Assembly: GCA_035626515.1 (NCBI GenBank)
Contig: DASPNM010000026.1
Coordinates: 1 to 64,000, forward strand
Source: DASPNM01 sp035626515
Lineage (GTDB): Bacteria > Bacteroidota > Bacteroidia > Chitinophagales > Chitinophagaceae
DNA: 64,000 bases
Direction: 5' to 3'
Position 1 is the first letter of the stretch. Each line of letters starts with the position of its first letter. This document shows positions 15,832 through 24,215 of the stretch, one piece after another. The position numbers and the translations under genes are program-made. The notes beneath the pieces were generated by a model. The model saw only the letters and a program-made list of their open reading frames with translations. It did no database searches and was not told where the DNA came from.

Positions 15832-16932
15832 TTATTTCAGCCGTTCGTTAACAATTGCTCCATCGTGTATAATGCAGCTTCCCTTCACCAGGTCGTCCGC
15901 CCAGTTGAGATGAAGGCTGCTTTCCTGCGTGATCAGCTGCAGGAAATTAAGAATGTTTTTTCCGTACATCCGGCTGGCGTCACTCGGCATGGTGGCGGAA
16001 AGGTTTGAATTTCCCACGATCGTCACTCCGTTGTGCATCACGCTTTCGTTGTTGCGGGTCAGGGGAGTATTGCCTCCCGTCGCAGCGGCGATGTCAATGA
16101 TCACGGATCCGCGCCGCATCGCGGCGATCATCTCTTCGGTGACCAGCACCGGCGCTTTCCTGCCGGGGATCTGTGCCGTTGTAATGACAATATCCGACTT
16201 CGCGATGCTTTCCGCGATCCGCGCCTTTTGCCGCTGCATGAATTCCGGCGTTTGTTCGACCGCGTATCCGCCGGCCGCGCTCGGGTCGGCGGCGCCTTCC
16301 ACTTCGATGAACTTCCCTCCCAGGCTGATTACTTCTTCCTTCACTGCCGGCCGTGTGTCGAACACTTCCACCACGGCTCCAAGCCTTCTTGCTGTGGCGA
16401 TGGCCTGCAGTCCGGCTACTCCCGCCCCCAGGATCAGCACCCGCGCCGGTGCTATAGTACCTGCAGCGGTCATGAACATTGGGAAATACCGACTGTAAAG
16501 ATGCGCGGCCAGGATGACTGCTTTGTATCCGGCAATATTGGCCTGCGAGCTGAGTACGTCCATGCTCTGCGCACGCGTTGTGCGCGGCAACATATCGAGT
16601 GAAAAAACCGATCCTCTTTCCCCGGCCCAACGGGTCATCAATTCGACATGATAGAGGGGCTGGTAAACGCCAATCAACACTTTACCTGCGAGCGCTCCCG
16701 CCGGCTGAGGATGATTGATCGAAAGGAGCACTTCGGCATCGCGCCAGAGCTCGTCACGGCTGCGGAGCTCCGCCCCTGCGGCAGCGTAGTCAGCGTCGGT
16801 ACAAAAAGCTTTTTCCCCGGCTCCGCTTTCAACAAGCACGCGGACGCCTTTTTTGGTGAGGGAGGCGACGGCTTCAGCCAGGAGCGAAACCCGGGATTCA
16901 TGGGCAGGTTCCTTTAACACGCCAATCGTCAT
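15832..16932 (-). CDS. pntAA: NAD(P) transhydrogenase, alpha-1 subunit
   Basis: This 366-residue soluble domain I binds NAD(H). It begins MTIGVLKEPAHESRVSLL, the family start; the open frame extends 49 codons upstream, but that extension looks unlike protein of this family. Landmarks are the Rossmann motif ILGAGVAGLQAIATARRLGA and the mobile-loop region DIVITTAQIPGRKAPVLVT. It is the first gene of the three-gene operon and lies 79 nt downstream of a methyltransferase on the same strand. I see no clear -7 box in front of it. Confidence 0.95.
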   Translation of the reverse strand: MTIGVLKEPAHESRVSLLAEAVASLTKKGVRVLVESGAGEKAFCTDADYAAAGAELRSRDELWRDAEVLLSINHPQPAGALAGKVLIGVYQPLYHVELMTRWAGERGSVFSLDMLPRTTRAQSMDVLSSQANIAGYKAVILAAHLYSRYFPMFMTAAGTIAPARVLILGAGVAGLQAIATARRLGAVVEVFDTRPAVKEEVISLGGKFIEVEGAADPSAAGGYAVEQTPEFMQRQKARIAESIAKSDIVITTAQIPGRKAPVLVTEEMIAAMRRGSVIIDIAAATGGNTPLTRNNESVMHNGVTIVGNSNLSATMPSDASRMYGKNILNFLQLITQESSLHLNWADDLVKGSCIIHDGAIVNERLK

Positions 16933-17011
16933 AAAATGGTGCCGGGCTATAATTTTTAGTGGGCGTGAAGGTAGAGATTTTTTCGAGAGCGGCCGATGGG
17001 TCCACGCTGCA

Positions 17012-17800
17012 TCAAAAACGGATGGTGAAATGCTGTTTTTCGCGAAATTCCTTTCGGAAAAACAGGATTCCGAAAGCATGCAGGTCCAGGGAACAGGTCA
17101 CGGACCGATGCGCCACCACCGTTTTCCAGGCATCTTCCATTTCCCGGCTCCAGTGAATATCATCCACTACGAGCACCGAACCTTCATGCAGCTGCGGAAG
17201 GATCTGGATAAAATACCGCTCCGTGGCTTCGCGCCTGTGGTTGCCGTCGAGAAAAATAAAATCCAATTTTCCGGTACCATGGAGCACTTCGCTGAGTGTT
17301 TCATCAAAATTGCCCTCGACCACCTGCACGTTCTGTAAACCCTGAGTACGGAACAAATGTCGCGCAATGTCCGCCGCCTCCTGCGCACCCTCAAGCGTAG
17401 TAACCCGTCCCTCCGGAACCGCGCGGGCGAGATAGCTGGTGGTAACGCCAAGGGAAGTCCCAAGCTCGAGAACCGTTCGTGGCTGGAAGTGGCGCGCCAT
17501 CCGGTAAAGCAACTGTGCGTATTTTCTGGGTTTCAGCGACCGCCGCGCGATGGACCGCACGCTTCGCAGCGGGTCGCGTCGGCCACCCGTGCCGAAATCG
17601 CGGACATGAATCCGGTCCCGCCTACGCAAAAGCTGTTTCCGTAATGATTCTATTTCCCTGTAATCGGGGTAATCGACAGAATCATTGAGCAGCTTCGTAA
17701 TAAATTCAAACACGAACGGAGAATGGATGCCGTGTCCTTTTCCACTCGAAGCGGTAAGATAGTAGCGAAGGTGGGCCAGGACGAATCGAATGCGGGACAA
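17012..17800 (-). CDS. Class I SAM-dependent methyltransferase
   Basis: This 262-residue protein has the SAM loop VLELGTSLGVTTSYLARAVP at about residues 115-135, DFIFLDGNHRREATERYF and a DDIHWSREME acidic motif, resembling the O-methyltransferase/CmcI-like group. The N-terminal GKGHGIHSPFVFEF is common to a Bacteroidota subgroup of unknown substrate. The start is TTG at 17800: an upstream in-frame stop excludes an earlier start and no early ATG exists. It lies 46 nt after folA on the same strand. Confidence 0.88.
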   Translation of the reverse strand: MSRIRFVLAHLRYYLTASSGKGHGIHSPFVFEFITKLLNDSVDYPDYREIESLRKQLLRRRDRIHVRDFGTGGRRDPLRSVRSIARRSLKPRKYAQLLYRMARHFQPRTVLELGTSLGVTTSYLARAVPEGRVTTLEGAQEAADIARHLFRTQGLQNVQVVEGNFDETLSEVLHGTGKLDFIFLDGNHRREATERYFIQILPQLHEGSVLVVDDIHWSREMEDAWKTVVAHRSVTCSLDLHAFGILFFRKEFREKQHFTIRF

Positions 17801-17846
17801 TGGGACTATTAAATATTAACTGTTGAATGTTAAAGTAAGAGGGGGA

Positions 17847-18341
17847 TCAGATTGTTTTCTCCCAGATTTGAAAGGAATGCGCGTGGGCATTTTTTTCGTC
17901 GGCAGGAAAATCCCTGCGCTGCAATAACCGCCACTCTTTTTCATCCAGCTCCGGGAAAAAAGTGTCCGCCTCGGGCTCGGCTTCTACGCGCGTCAGGTAG
18001 ATGCGCCGTGCTTTCTCAAAAGCCATGCGGTAGATCTCACCGCCACCGATCACCATTGCCTCCCGCGCGTCGGTTTCCTTCGCGACGAAAAGTGCATCAT
18101 CCAGATCCTTTACTACTACCACGCCGGGGGGCCGAAATCCTCTTTGACGCGAGATGATGATATTCTTTCTTCCACGCAGCGGTTTGCCAAGCGTCTCGAA
18201 CGTCTTGCGTCCCATGATGACCGGCATGCCCCAGGTAATGTTTCGGAAATGTTTCATGTCGTTGGGAAGGTGCCAGGGCAACTGTCCATCTTTCCCGATG
18301 GCCTGGTTCCTGGCTGCAGCAACGACAAGACTGATGATCAA
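17847..18341 (-). CDS. folA: Dihydrofolate reductase
   Basis: FolA reduces dihydrofolate to tetrahydrofolate with NADPH, regenerating the cofactor spent by thymidylate synthase. The 164 residues show ISLVVAAARNQAIGKDGQLPWHLPNDMKHF (quoted in parts: AIGKDGQLPWHL, catalytic Asp in PNDMKHF), GMPVIMGRKTFETLG and the C-terminal AEPEADTFFPE. The only plausible start is TTG at 18341 (Ile-Ile-Ser-Leu follow, as in homologues). It lies 71 nt after thyA, its metabolic partner. Confidence 0.96.
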   Translation of the reverse strand: MIISLVVAAARNQAIGKDGQLPWHLPNDMKHFRNITWGMPVIMGRKTFETLGKPLRGRKNIIISRQRGFRPPGVVVVKDLDDALFVAKETDAREAMVIGGGEIYRMAFEKARRIYLTRVEAEPEADTFFPELDEKEWRLLQRRDFPADEKNAHAHSFQIWEKTI

Positions 18342-18412
18342 GACATGAAGTTTTGGTGAATCCCACTACGCTGGGTGGTTAAAGATCGGCACGAAACGGG
18401 AATTCGAAAAAT

Positions 18413-19225
18413 CTACACAGCTACCGGTGCCTTGATCGGCGGGTGACTTTGGTAATTCTCCAGCCTGAAATCCTCGAAGGCAAATTGGAAAATATCGCGG
18501 ACTTCCGGGTTTAGCTTCATCTGTGGCGCCGGATAGGGTTCCCGCGAAAGCTGGAGATGCACCTGCTCCCTGTGATTGTTATAGATATGTACGTCCCCAA
18601 AGCTGTGAATGAATTCTCCAACCTCGAGTTCGCAAACCTGCGCGATCATCAACGTCAGGAGCGCATACGAGGCGATGTTGAAGGGAACGCCGAGGAAAGC
18701 GTCCGCGCTGCGCTGGTAGAGCTGGCAGCTGAGGCTCCGCTTCGATTCCCCGGGACGGCAGGAAGTGTAAAACTGGAACAGCGCGTGACAGGGCATCAGG
18801 TGCATCTCGGAAAGATCACTTACATTCCAGGCGCTCACGATCAGCCGGCGGCTGTCAGGATTACGACGTATTTCGCGAATCAGCTCAGAGATCTGGTCCA
18901 CCACCTTCCCGTCGCGCCCCTCCCAGGAACGCCATTGCTTGCCGTACACGGGACCAAGCTCACCCTGCCCGTCTGCCCACTCATCCCAGATCGTCACCTG
19001 GTGTTCGTGCAGGTAGCGTACGTTGGTGTCGCCTCTCAGGAACCAGAGCAATTCATAGATGATGCTCTTCAGATGCACTTTCTTCGTGGTGACGAGCGGA
19101 AACCCTTCGCGGAGGTCGAAGCGCATCTGGTAACCGAACCAGCTCCTGGTGCCCGTGCCTGTCCGGTCGGACTTGTCGGTTCCGTGATCCAGGATGTGCT
19201 GCAACAAATCCAGGTACTGCCTCAT
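18413..19225 (-). CDS. thyA: Thymidylate synthase
   Basis: ThyA methylates dUMP to dTMP with methylenetetrahydrofolate, producing dihydrofolate that the downstream folA gene recycles. The 270 residues include the Arg loop (DRTGTGT), the nucleophile Cys146 in LMPCHALFQFY, RSADAFLGVPFNIASYALL and the C-terminal PIKAPVAV. It is slightly longer than the 264-residue E. coli enzyme. An imperfect -7 box (TTAATTTG, 19231-19238) ends 5 nt before the ATG, again implying a very short leader or none. Confidence 0.97.
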   Translation of the reverse strand: MRQYLDLLQHILDHGTDKSDRTGTGTRSWFGYQMRFDLREGFPLVTTKKVHLKSIIYELLWFLRGDTNVRYLHEHQVTIWDEWADGQGELGPVYGKQWRSWEGRDGKVVDQISELIREIRRNPDSRRLIVSAWNVSDLSEMHLMPCHALFQFYTSCRPGESKRSLSCQLYQRSADAFLGVPFNIASYALLTLMIAQVCELEVGEFIHSFGDVHIYNNHREQVHLQLSREPYPAPQMKLNPEVRDIFQFAFEDFRLENYQSHPPIKAPVAV

Positions 19226-19335
19226 GTGTGCAAATTAAGAAATCGCCGGACGGCCTTGCCCCCTTGTGAACAACGCGTGGATTGTTAAATCTGCCTGAAC
19301 AATTGAATTGCTTCGTAATGCTTTGCCCCAAATGG

Positions 19336-19343
19336 TATTTTTG
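19336..19343 (+). promoter_or_regulatory. -7 promoter box of the outer-membrane barrel gene, leaderless spacing
   Basis: TATTTTTG, a perfect match, ends 3 nt before the ATG at 19347 and lies inside the longer open frame that would begin at 19308, so it also picks the start. Confidence 0.6.
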
Positions 19344-19346
19344 ACA

Positions 19347-21737
19347 ATGCTTCGGGCAATACTGCTGACCGCGTCGGTTTTGGCTGTCGCAAATTCCTTT
19401 TCCCAGTCCTTCACAACCGGCTTCCGCCTCGTCAACCGCAAAAAAGAGCCCGTACCTTTTGCCACCGTAACCGCTGTCAGTTACGCCGACAGCACGCGCG
19501 TCCGGGAAACAACCGCCGACAGCAGCGGCTTTGCAGGAATGAGCCTGGAACGGGGACAATACGTTCTCCGCGTGTCGGCGGTGAATTATCTTCCCCTTGA
19601 GACGCGTGTCACGATTAATGGCGAACGCAGCTTCGAATTTTCACTGGAACCCCTTCCCCGGACATTAGACGAAGTGGTGCTGACCTCGCGAAGTCCGTTG
19701 ATGCGGCAGGAAGACGACAAGACAATCGTCGAACCCGAAAATCTTGTGGCCGCATCTACGAACGCTTATGAGGTAATCGAAAAAATACCGGGATTATTTG
19801 TGGACCAGGACGGTAATATTTACATAAGCTCCCTCAGTCCCGCGGCAGTGCAGATCAACGGCCGCGATTTGAAGATGAGCGCTGCGGATATGGCGAGCCT
19901 GTTGAAAAGTCTTCCTCCGAATGCTATCGAGCGCATCGAGATCGTCCGGACTCCGTCAGCGAAATACGAGGCGAGTTCCACCGGCGGCGTCGTAAACGTG
20001 GTGCTGCGCAAAGGGATAAAGCCGGGTTTGACCGGAAGCATGCAGGCGGGGATGCAGCAGGGAGTGTACGGAAACCGCTTTACCGGGTTGAGCGTGAACA
20101 ATAACAAGGGCAACCGGACGTCAACGCTGAACCTGAACTACGCGCGACGCAACAGCTTTGAACAAATCGTTTCCGATCGGCTTTTTGGAACGGATTCGCT
20201 GCTTGGCCAGGAGGCAATCACAACTTATCCCGCCGATTCCTGGTTCGCTGGATACAGTCACGTATTTCCCCTGAACGCGAGATGGGAGCTCGATTTAAGC
20301 AGCAGCGGGAGCTACAACCGCTATCGGAATCACACGGAAAACCGCAGCAGCATCGGCAGGCGCGGAAACGGACAGCCCGGGAGCCGGAACCTCAACCTGG
20401 TGGATAACGACGGCAGCGGGTTCAACCTGCGCGCAGCTGCGGAGCTGACCCGCAAACTGGATTCCACGGGTTCGGAGTGGGTAAAGGATGTGTTTTACAA
20501 TTACACCAACAACGAGTCGGACCAGGTGTTCTCCTCTCATTTTTTTCAACCCCGCGATACCCAAAGTGCCGGTGACGGACGCTACGGCAACCATCGTCAC
20601 CTGGTAGTGGTTCGCTCCGATCTGAAGCTACACCTGAAAAAACGATTCACGCTCGAAACCGGTGTGCGTGTGTCATGGCTGGATTTCCGGAACGACGCGC
20701 ATTATTTCCGTGAAGTGAACGGCGTGCGTGAGAAAGACGCCGGGCGAACCAACCGCTTCCGGTACGAGGAGCAGATCAGCTCGGTGTACCTGCAGGGGTC
20801 CCGCACGCTGGCGAAAGACCTGGTGCTGAAAGCGGGCGTGAGGCTGGAGAACACCGACATGAAAGGCAACCAGGTCATTCCCGCCGATACCAGCTTCCGG
20901 GTTCAAAGAACCGACCTTTTCCCTTATGTGTATCTGAGCAGGAAAATCATGACGGTCGCGAAATATGAGTTGCGCGCTTATCTCGTATTTCGCAGGACTA
21001 TCAGTCGCCCGGTGTACGAACAGCTCAATCCGTTTTCCCGCTACGTCGATGAATACCTCTCCGAGCAGGGAAATCCGCGGCTGCGTCCGCAGTTCACCAC
21101 CAATTGGGAAGCGAACATCAGCGTGGAGGAACGCCCGATACTTGCGGTGGGCATCAACCGCTCCACCGATCTGTTTACCAATGTGGTTTACCAGGATGAT
21201 TCGGTGCAGCGGCGCGCGGTGCGTACTTACGACAATCTTGGCAGCAGCCGGGAGTGGTACCTGCGCGGACTCGGAGCGATTCCGCCGGGACGAAAATATT
21301 TCTTCGTGCTCGGCGCGCAGTACAATCATAATTATTACGACGGCCAATATGAGGGCCAGCCGCTTTCGTATGAACGCGGCAGCTGGACAGTTTTTACGTA
21401 TCACAGCCTCAGGCTCGACAGGCGCTCCCAATTCACGATGAACGGATTTGTGCGCTTTCGCGGGCAGCAGCAGTTTTATGAGCTGAGCACATTCGGCACT
21501 CTGAACGCGAGCGTCAACCGCCAGTTTTTCAAACAAAAGCTAACCGTTACCCTCAGCGCGACCGATATTTTCAGAACGAACCAAAACGAATTTTCGATTG
21601 CGCAGGGTTCGGTGAACGCCACGGGGAGGCGATGGGCGGACACGCGCCGCTTCGGTCTGCAACTGCGCTATCATTTCGGGATGCGGAAGAAAGAAGAGAA
21701 CAATCCGCTGAACATCGAAGAACCCGCGAATAACTGA
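19347..21737 (+). CDS. TonB-dependent-receptor-like outer membrane beta-barrel protein
   Basis: This 796-residue protein starts with a signal peptide (MLRAILLTASVLAVANSFSQ). A carboxypeptidase-regulatory-like beta-sandwich follows (about 20-105, LVNRKKEPVPFATVTAV). Next is a plug-like region with TNAYEVIEKIPGLFVDQDGN and AVQINGRDLKMSAADMASLL, then a long barrel typical of the Bacteroidota family annotated as outer membrane beta-barrel (OMP_b-brl_3). The C-terminal DTRRFGLQLRYHFGM is a last barrel strand. It is not SusC-like and has no SusD partner, so the ligand is unknown. A -7 box 3 nt upstream supports the start used here. Energy would come from an ExbB-ExbD motor such as the one at 4.5-5.7 kb. 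Confidence 0.92.
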   Translation: MLRAILLTASVLAVANSFSQSFTTGFRLVNRKKEPVPFATVTAVSYADSTRVRETTADSSGFAGMSLERGQYVLRVSAVNYLPLETRVTINGERSFEFSLEPLPRTLDEVVLTSRSPLMRQEDDKTIVEPENLVAASTNAYEVIEKIPGLFVDQDGNIYISSLSPAAVQINGRDLKMSAADMASLLKSLPPNAIERIEIVRTPSAKYEASSTGGVVNVVLRKGIKPGLTGSMQAGMQQGVYGNRFTGLSVNNNKGNRTSTLNLNYARRNSFEQIVSDRLFGTDSLLGQEAITTYPADSWFAGYSHVFPLNARWELDLSSSGSYNRYRNHTENRSSIGRRGNGQPGSRNLNLVDNDGSGFNLRAAAELTRKLDSTGSEWVKDVFYNYTNNESDQVFSSHFFQPRDTQSAGDGRYGNHRHLVVVRSDLKLHLKKRFTLETGVRVSWLDFRNDAHYFREVNGVREKDAGRTNRFRYEEQISSVYLQGSRTLAKDLVLKAGVRLENTDMKGNQVIPADTSFRVQRTDLFPYVYLSRKIMTVAKYELRAYLVFRRTISRPVYEQLNPFSRYVDEYLSEQGNPRLRPQFTTNWEANISVEERPILAVGINRSTDLFTNVVYQDDSVQRRAVRTYDNLGSSREWYLRGLGAIPPGRKYFFVLGAQYNHNYYDGQYEGQPLSYERGSWTVFTYHSLRLDRRSQFTMNGFVRFRGQQQFYELSTFGTLNASVNRQFFKQKLTVTLSATDIFRTNQNEFSIAQGSVNATGRRWADTRRFGLQLRYHFGMRKKEENNPLNIEEPANN

Positions 21738-21778
21738 GGAATTAACAAATAAAGTCGTCTGGTTCTCGTTTATTCCCT

Positions 21779-21786
21779 TATCTTTG
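21779..21786 (+). promoter_or_regulatory. -7 promoter box of the RRM protein gene
   Basis: TATCTTTG, a perfect match, lies 141 nt before the start codon at 21928, so the transcript has a long leader, in contrast to most promoters in this window. Confidence 0.6.
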
Positions 21787-21790
21787 CCCT

Positions 21791-21927
21791 GTCAATTTGA
21801 GTTCTTCTGCATTTCGTAAGTGAACGATTCCTGCTAAGTTAACTCCCGGTGGACGGGATCTGCTAAGGGTAAGTCTTCTTTTACTTTGCGTTTTTCTCAA
21901 GCATTATTAATTTTTCAATTTTAAAGA
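21791..21927 (+). promoter_or_regulatory. Long 5' leader of the RRM gene, candidate autoregulatory RNA
   Basis: The leader contains CTGCTAAG twice (21831-21838 and 21860-21867) on either side of a small hairpin (TCCCG / CGGGA, 21844-21848 and 21854-21858). A pyrimidine-rich and AT-rich stretch then leads to the ATG. Repeated single-stranded words around a hairpin could be binding sites for the encoded RNA-binding protein. A structured leader upstream of RRM genes is known in Chlorobi (the Chlorobi-RRM motif); whether this is related I cannot tell. Confidence 0.4.
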
Positions 21928-22206
21928 ATGAACATTTATGTTTCGAACTTAAGCTTCGCCGTACAGGATGAAGACTTGAGAAGCTACTTTGCTGAGTACG
22001 GAGAAGTAACCTCGGCGAAAGTGATCATGGACAAGTTCACGAACCGCAGCCGTGGTTTCGGATTTGTGGAAATGAACGATGAAACCGCCGGAAACAAGGC
22101 GATTGCCGAGCTGAACGGAGCCACTGTAGATGGCCGCGCCATTAAGGTGAACGTTGCGAAGGCCCGCGAAGACAGACCCGCAAAAAGGGCGTTCTCGAGG
22201 TATTAA
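21928..22206 (+). CDS. Single-RRM RNA-binding protein
   Basis: This 92-residue protein is one RNA recognition motif plus a short basic tail. RNP2 is IYVSNL (3-8) and RNP1 is RGFGFVEM (42-49), with both aromatic contact positions present. The tail AREDRPAKRAFSRY is Arg/Lys-rich. Such small RRM proteins are abundant in Bacteroidota and act as post-transcriptional regulators or RNA chaperones. The gene has its own promoter, a long leader and a terminator, so it is monocistronic. Confidence 0.95.
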   Translation: MNIYVSNLSFAVQDEDLRSYFAEYGEVTSAKVIMDKFTNRSRGFGFVEMNDETAGNKAIAELNGATVDGRAIKVNVAKAREDRPAKRAFSRY

Positions 22207-22229
22207 TCGATACATCGTCCAATGAAATA

Positions 22230-22257
22230 AAAAAGAGCTGTTCATCGGCTCTTTTTT
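22230..22257. terminator. Bidirectional intrinsic terminator
   Basis: AAAAAGAGC and GCTCTTTTT (22230-22238 and 22248-22256) pair around a 9-nt loop, giving A-runs and T-runs on either side. It separates the RRM gene from the convergent sarcosine oxidase-like gene, whose stop codon begins at 22259. Confidence 0.85.
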
Positions 22258-23384
22258 TATTTCAGCCTGGCCAGCCGCAAAAATTCGATCGGGTGATTTG
22301 TTTCGCCTTTTTCCACCAGGTCTGTTAGGATATCCCCGACCACCGGCACGAATTTGAAACCGTGGCCGCTGAAGCCGCAGGCCATCACGGCTGCTCCCTC
22401 ATAACCCGGTACAAAATCAAGGATGAAGTTTTCATCCGGGGAATTGGCGTAAAGACAAACTTTTGTTTCGCGGATTCGTGTCACTCCCGGCAGGCAACCC
22501 CGTACAAGTGAAAGCAATTCGTCCTGTTCCTTCGACGAAACTTCGCGGTTCACAGTGTCCGGATCACAAACTTCCCCCGGAAAATGAAGCGCCGCCTTCA
22601 GGCCTTTCGGCTCCGCTTCCATGTAGGGAAAACCATAGAGTACGCCGGGAAAATTTTTTGAAGCGATCATCCAGCACGGAAATCGATCGGGCAGGTATTG
22701 CTCCGGATCGTCCACATCCATCCAGCCCAGCAGCTGCCTGGTAATGCGCAGGTGTTCGTTCAGCGACGGACAAATTTTCGCTGTCCAGGCTCCCGCAGTG
22801 ATTACGAGCCTGGCCGAATGATATACTCCTCTTTTGGTCTCAATCCGAAACTCGTTCCCCGTTTTATTCCAGCTCAGCACCACTTCGTGTGAGCGGATAT
22901 TGGCGCCCGCGTGTCTGGCCAGCCGCGTGAAACAGGAAATCGCGCGATCGGGTAACAGATACCCCGCCTCCGGTTCGAACAGGCAAACAGAACTGTTATG
23001 GAATTGAAAATGCGGACCACAGGCCGCCCTACCCTCGCGCAGCGAAATGCCGTGTTTGCGGGCGGAGTGGAGCACCCCTTCGATAACGGGGTGCTGCGCT
23101 GGGCCCTGGTACAGCAGCCCTGTCTCAAAATAAATTTGCTCGCCCGCCTTCGCTTCCAGTTGTTTCCACCCCGCGTAAGAACTTTCAAGCAGCGGCACGT
23201 ACGCAGCATCTTCAAAATAAGCCTTGCGGATGATCCGGGTTTGCCCGGCGTGAGAAGACAGCTCGTTAGGAATTCCAAACTGTTCCAGTCCAAGCACACG
23301 GAGGCCGCGCACGGCCAGAGAAAAGCAGGCCGATGCGCCCATCGAGCCCACGCCGATGACTGCCACGTCATATCGTGGATCCAT
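22257..23384 (-). CDS. Sarcosine oxidase / N-methyltryptophan oxidase-like flavoenzyme
   Basis: This 375-residue FAD-dependent amine oxidase has the dinucleotide motif VIGVGSMGAS (9-18) and LGLEQFGIPNELSSHAGQTR, typical of monomeric sarcosine oxidase (MSOX/SolA). Cys310 in VCLYANSPDENF matches the cysteine that binds FAD covalently in MSOX. GFSGHGFKFVPVVG is the C-terminal FAD contact. It oxidises a secondary N-methyl amino acid, producing formaldehyde and hydrogen peroxide; the exact substrate is not readable. There is no signal peptide, so it is cytosolic. No heterotetrameric sox genes are nearby. Confidence 0.9.
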   Translation of the reverse strand: MDPRYDVAVIGVGSMGASACFSLAVRGLRVLGLEQFGIPNELSSHAGQTRIIRKAYFEDAAYVPLLESSYAGWKQLEAKAGEQIYFETGLLYQGPAQHPVIEGVLHSARKHGISLREGRAACGPHFQFHNSSVCLFEPEAGYLLPDRAISCFTRLARHAGANIRSHEVVLSWNKTGNEFRIETKRGVYHSARLVITAGAWTAKICPSLNEHLRITRQLLGWMDVDDPEQYLPDRFPCWMIASKNFPGVLYGFPYMEAEPKGLKAALHFPGEVCDPDTVNREVSSKEQDELLSLVRGCLPGVTRIRETKVCLYANSPDENFILDFVPGYEGAAVMACGFSGHGFKFVPVVGDILTDLVEKGETNHPIEFLRLARLK

Positions 23385-23413
23385 AAGGCTGAATGTACAT
23401 ATTCCCGAGGGGA

Positions 23414-23983
23414 TCAGGCGCGCTGACGCGAAAGCGGCTTGCGCTTCGCCTTTTTCAGCGCAGCATCAATGGCGGCGCTCAGGTTAGCGAAGGTCGGCCT
23501 GCCGGTGAACGGCTCACCGTTGATGAAGAAAGCCGGGACGTCCTTCACGCCCAAATTGAGCCCTTCTTTGAGATCGTCCTGCACCTGCCAGCCATACACT
23601 CCGTTCACAAGATCATCCAGGAATTTTCTGTTCCGGATGCCCGCTTCCTTGGAGTGGAGCTTTAGGCTCGTGGTTCCGAGGTTGCGACGGTTATTGAAGA
23701 GAATGTTGTGCATTTCCCAAAACTTCCCTTCCTGCGCAGCAGCAACTGCCGACTCGCTCGCCTTCAGGCTGCGCTGGTGAATCATGGTGAGTGGAAAATG
23801 ACGGAATTGAAACCGGATCTTGCCTTCATATTCTTCAAGCAGCTGCTTCACCACTTCGTTGGCTTTTGCACACTCCTCGCTTTCGTACTCTCCGAATTCC
23901 ATCAGGGTAACGGGCGCGTCCTTGCGACCGACAAAAATCTCTTTCGGCCCAATGATAATTATTTCCTCTTTTTTGAATGGCAT
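23414..23983 (-). CDS. DsbA/thioredoxin-fold protein with SxxC instead of CxxC
   Basis: This 189-residue protein has the DsbA-family layout: a short N-terminal strand region (PVTLMEFGEYES), a helical insert, and the cis-proline loop DVPAFFINGEPF. The active site is SEEC (35-38) where the family has CxxC, so the nucleophilic first cysteine is missing and only the resolving one remains. No signal peptide is visible, so it is likely cytosolic. It may bind thiols without being a disulfide oxidase, or act in a monothiol fashion. It ends with a basic tail (KKAKRKPLSRQRA). Confidence 0.85.
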   Translation of the reverse strand: MPFKKEEIIIIGPKEIFVGRKDAPVTLMEFGEYESEECAKANEVVKQLLEEYEGKIRFQFRHFPLTMIHQRSLKASESAVAAAQEGKFWEMHNILFNNRRNLGTTSLKLHSKEAGIRNRKFLDDLVNGVYGWQVQDDLKEGLNLGVKDVPAFFINGEPFTGRPTFANLSAAIDAALKKAKRKPLSRQRA

Positions 23984-24215
23984 ATTTCTTCTTATTTTAC
24001 TTCCCAGCTGGTGGTTCCGGCAACTTGTATAACAGGGATTAGACCCGGTTGTTCAAATTGAATTCGAATTCTTTGCAATCCGAACCGGCTGAAGATAATA
24101 CATTTTTATTCCCGCATTGAGAAAGGAAAAACTAAATTCCCAACACTCAATAACGGCTATGAAATTCAAAAGGTTACGAGTCGGATGAAAACTCGGGACA
24201 AGCTTTTTTCGGGTC

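Noticed and set aside
23984..24215. Gene in the 232-bp gap upstream of the DsbA-like gene
   Set aside because: No frame shows protein-like composition. A GAATTCGAATTC palindrome was seen but nothing supports a function.
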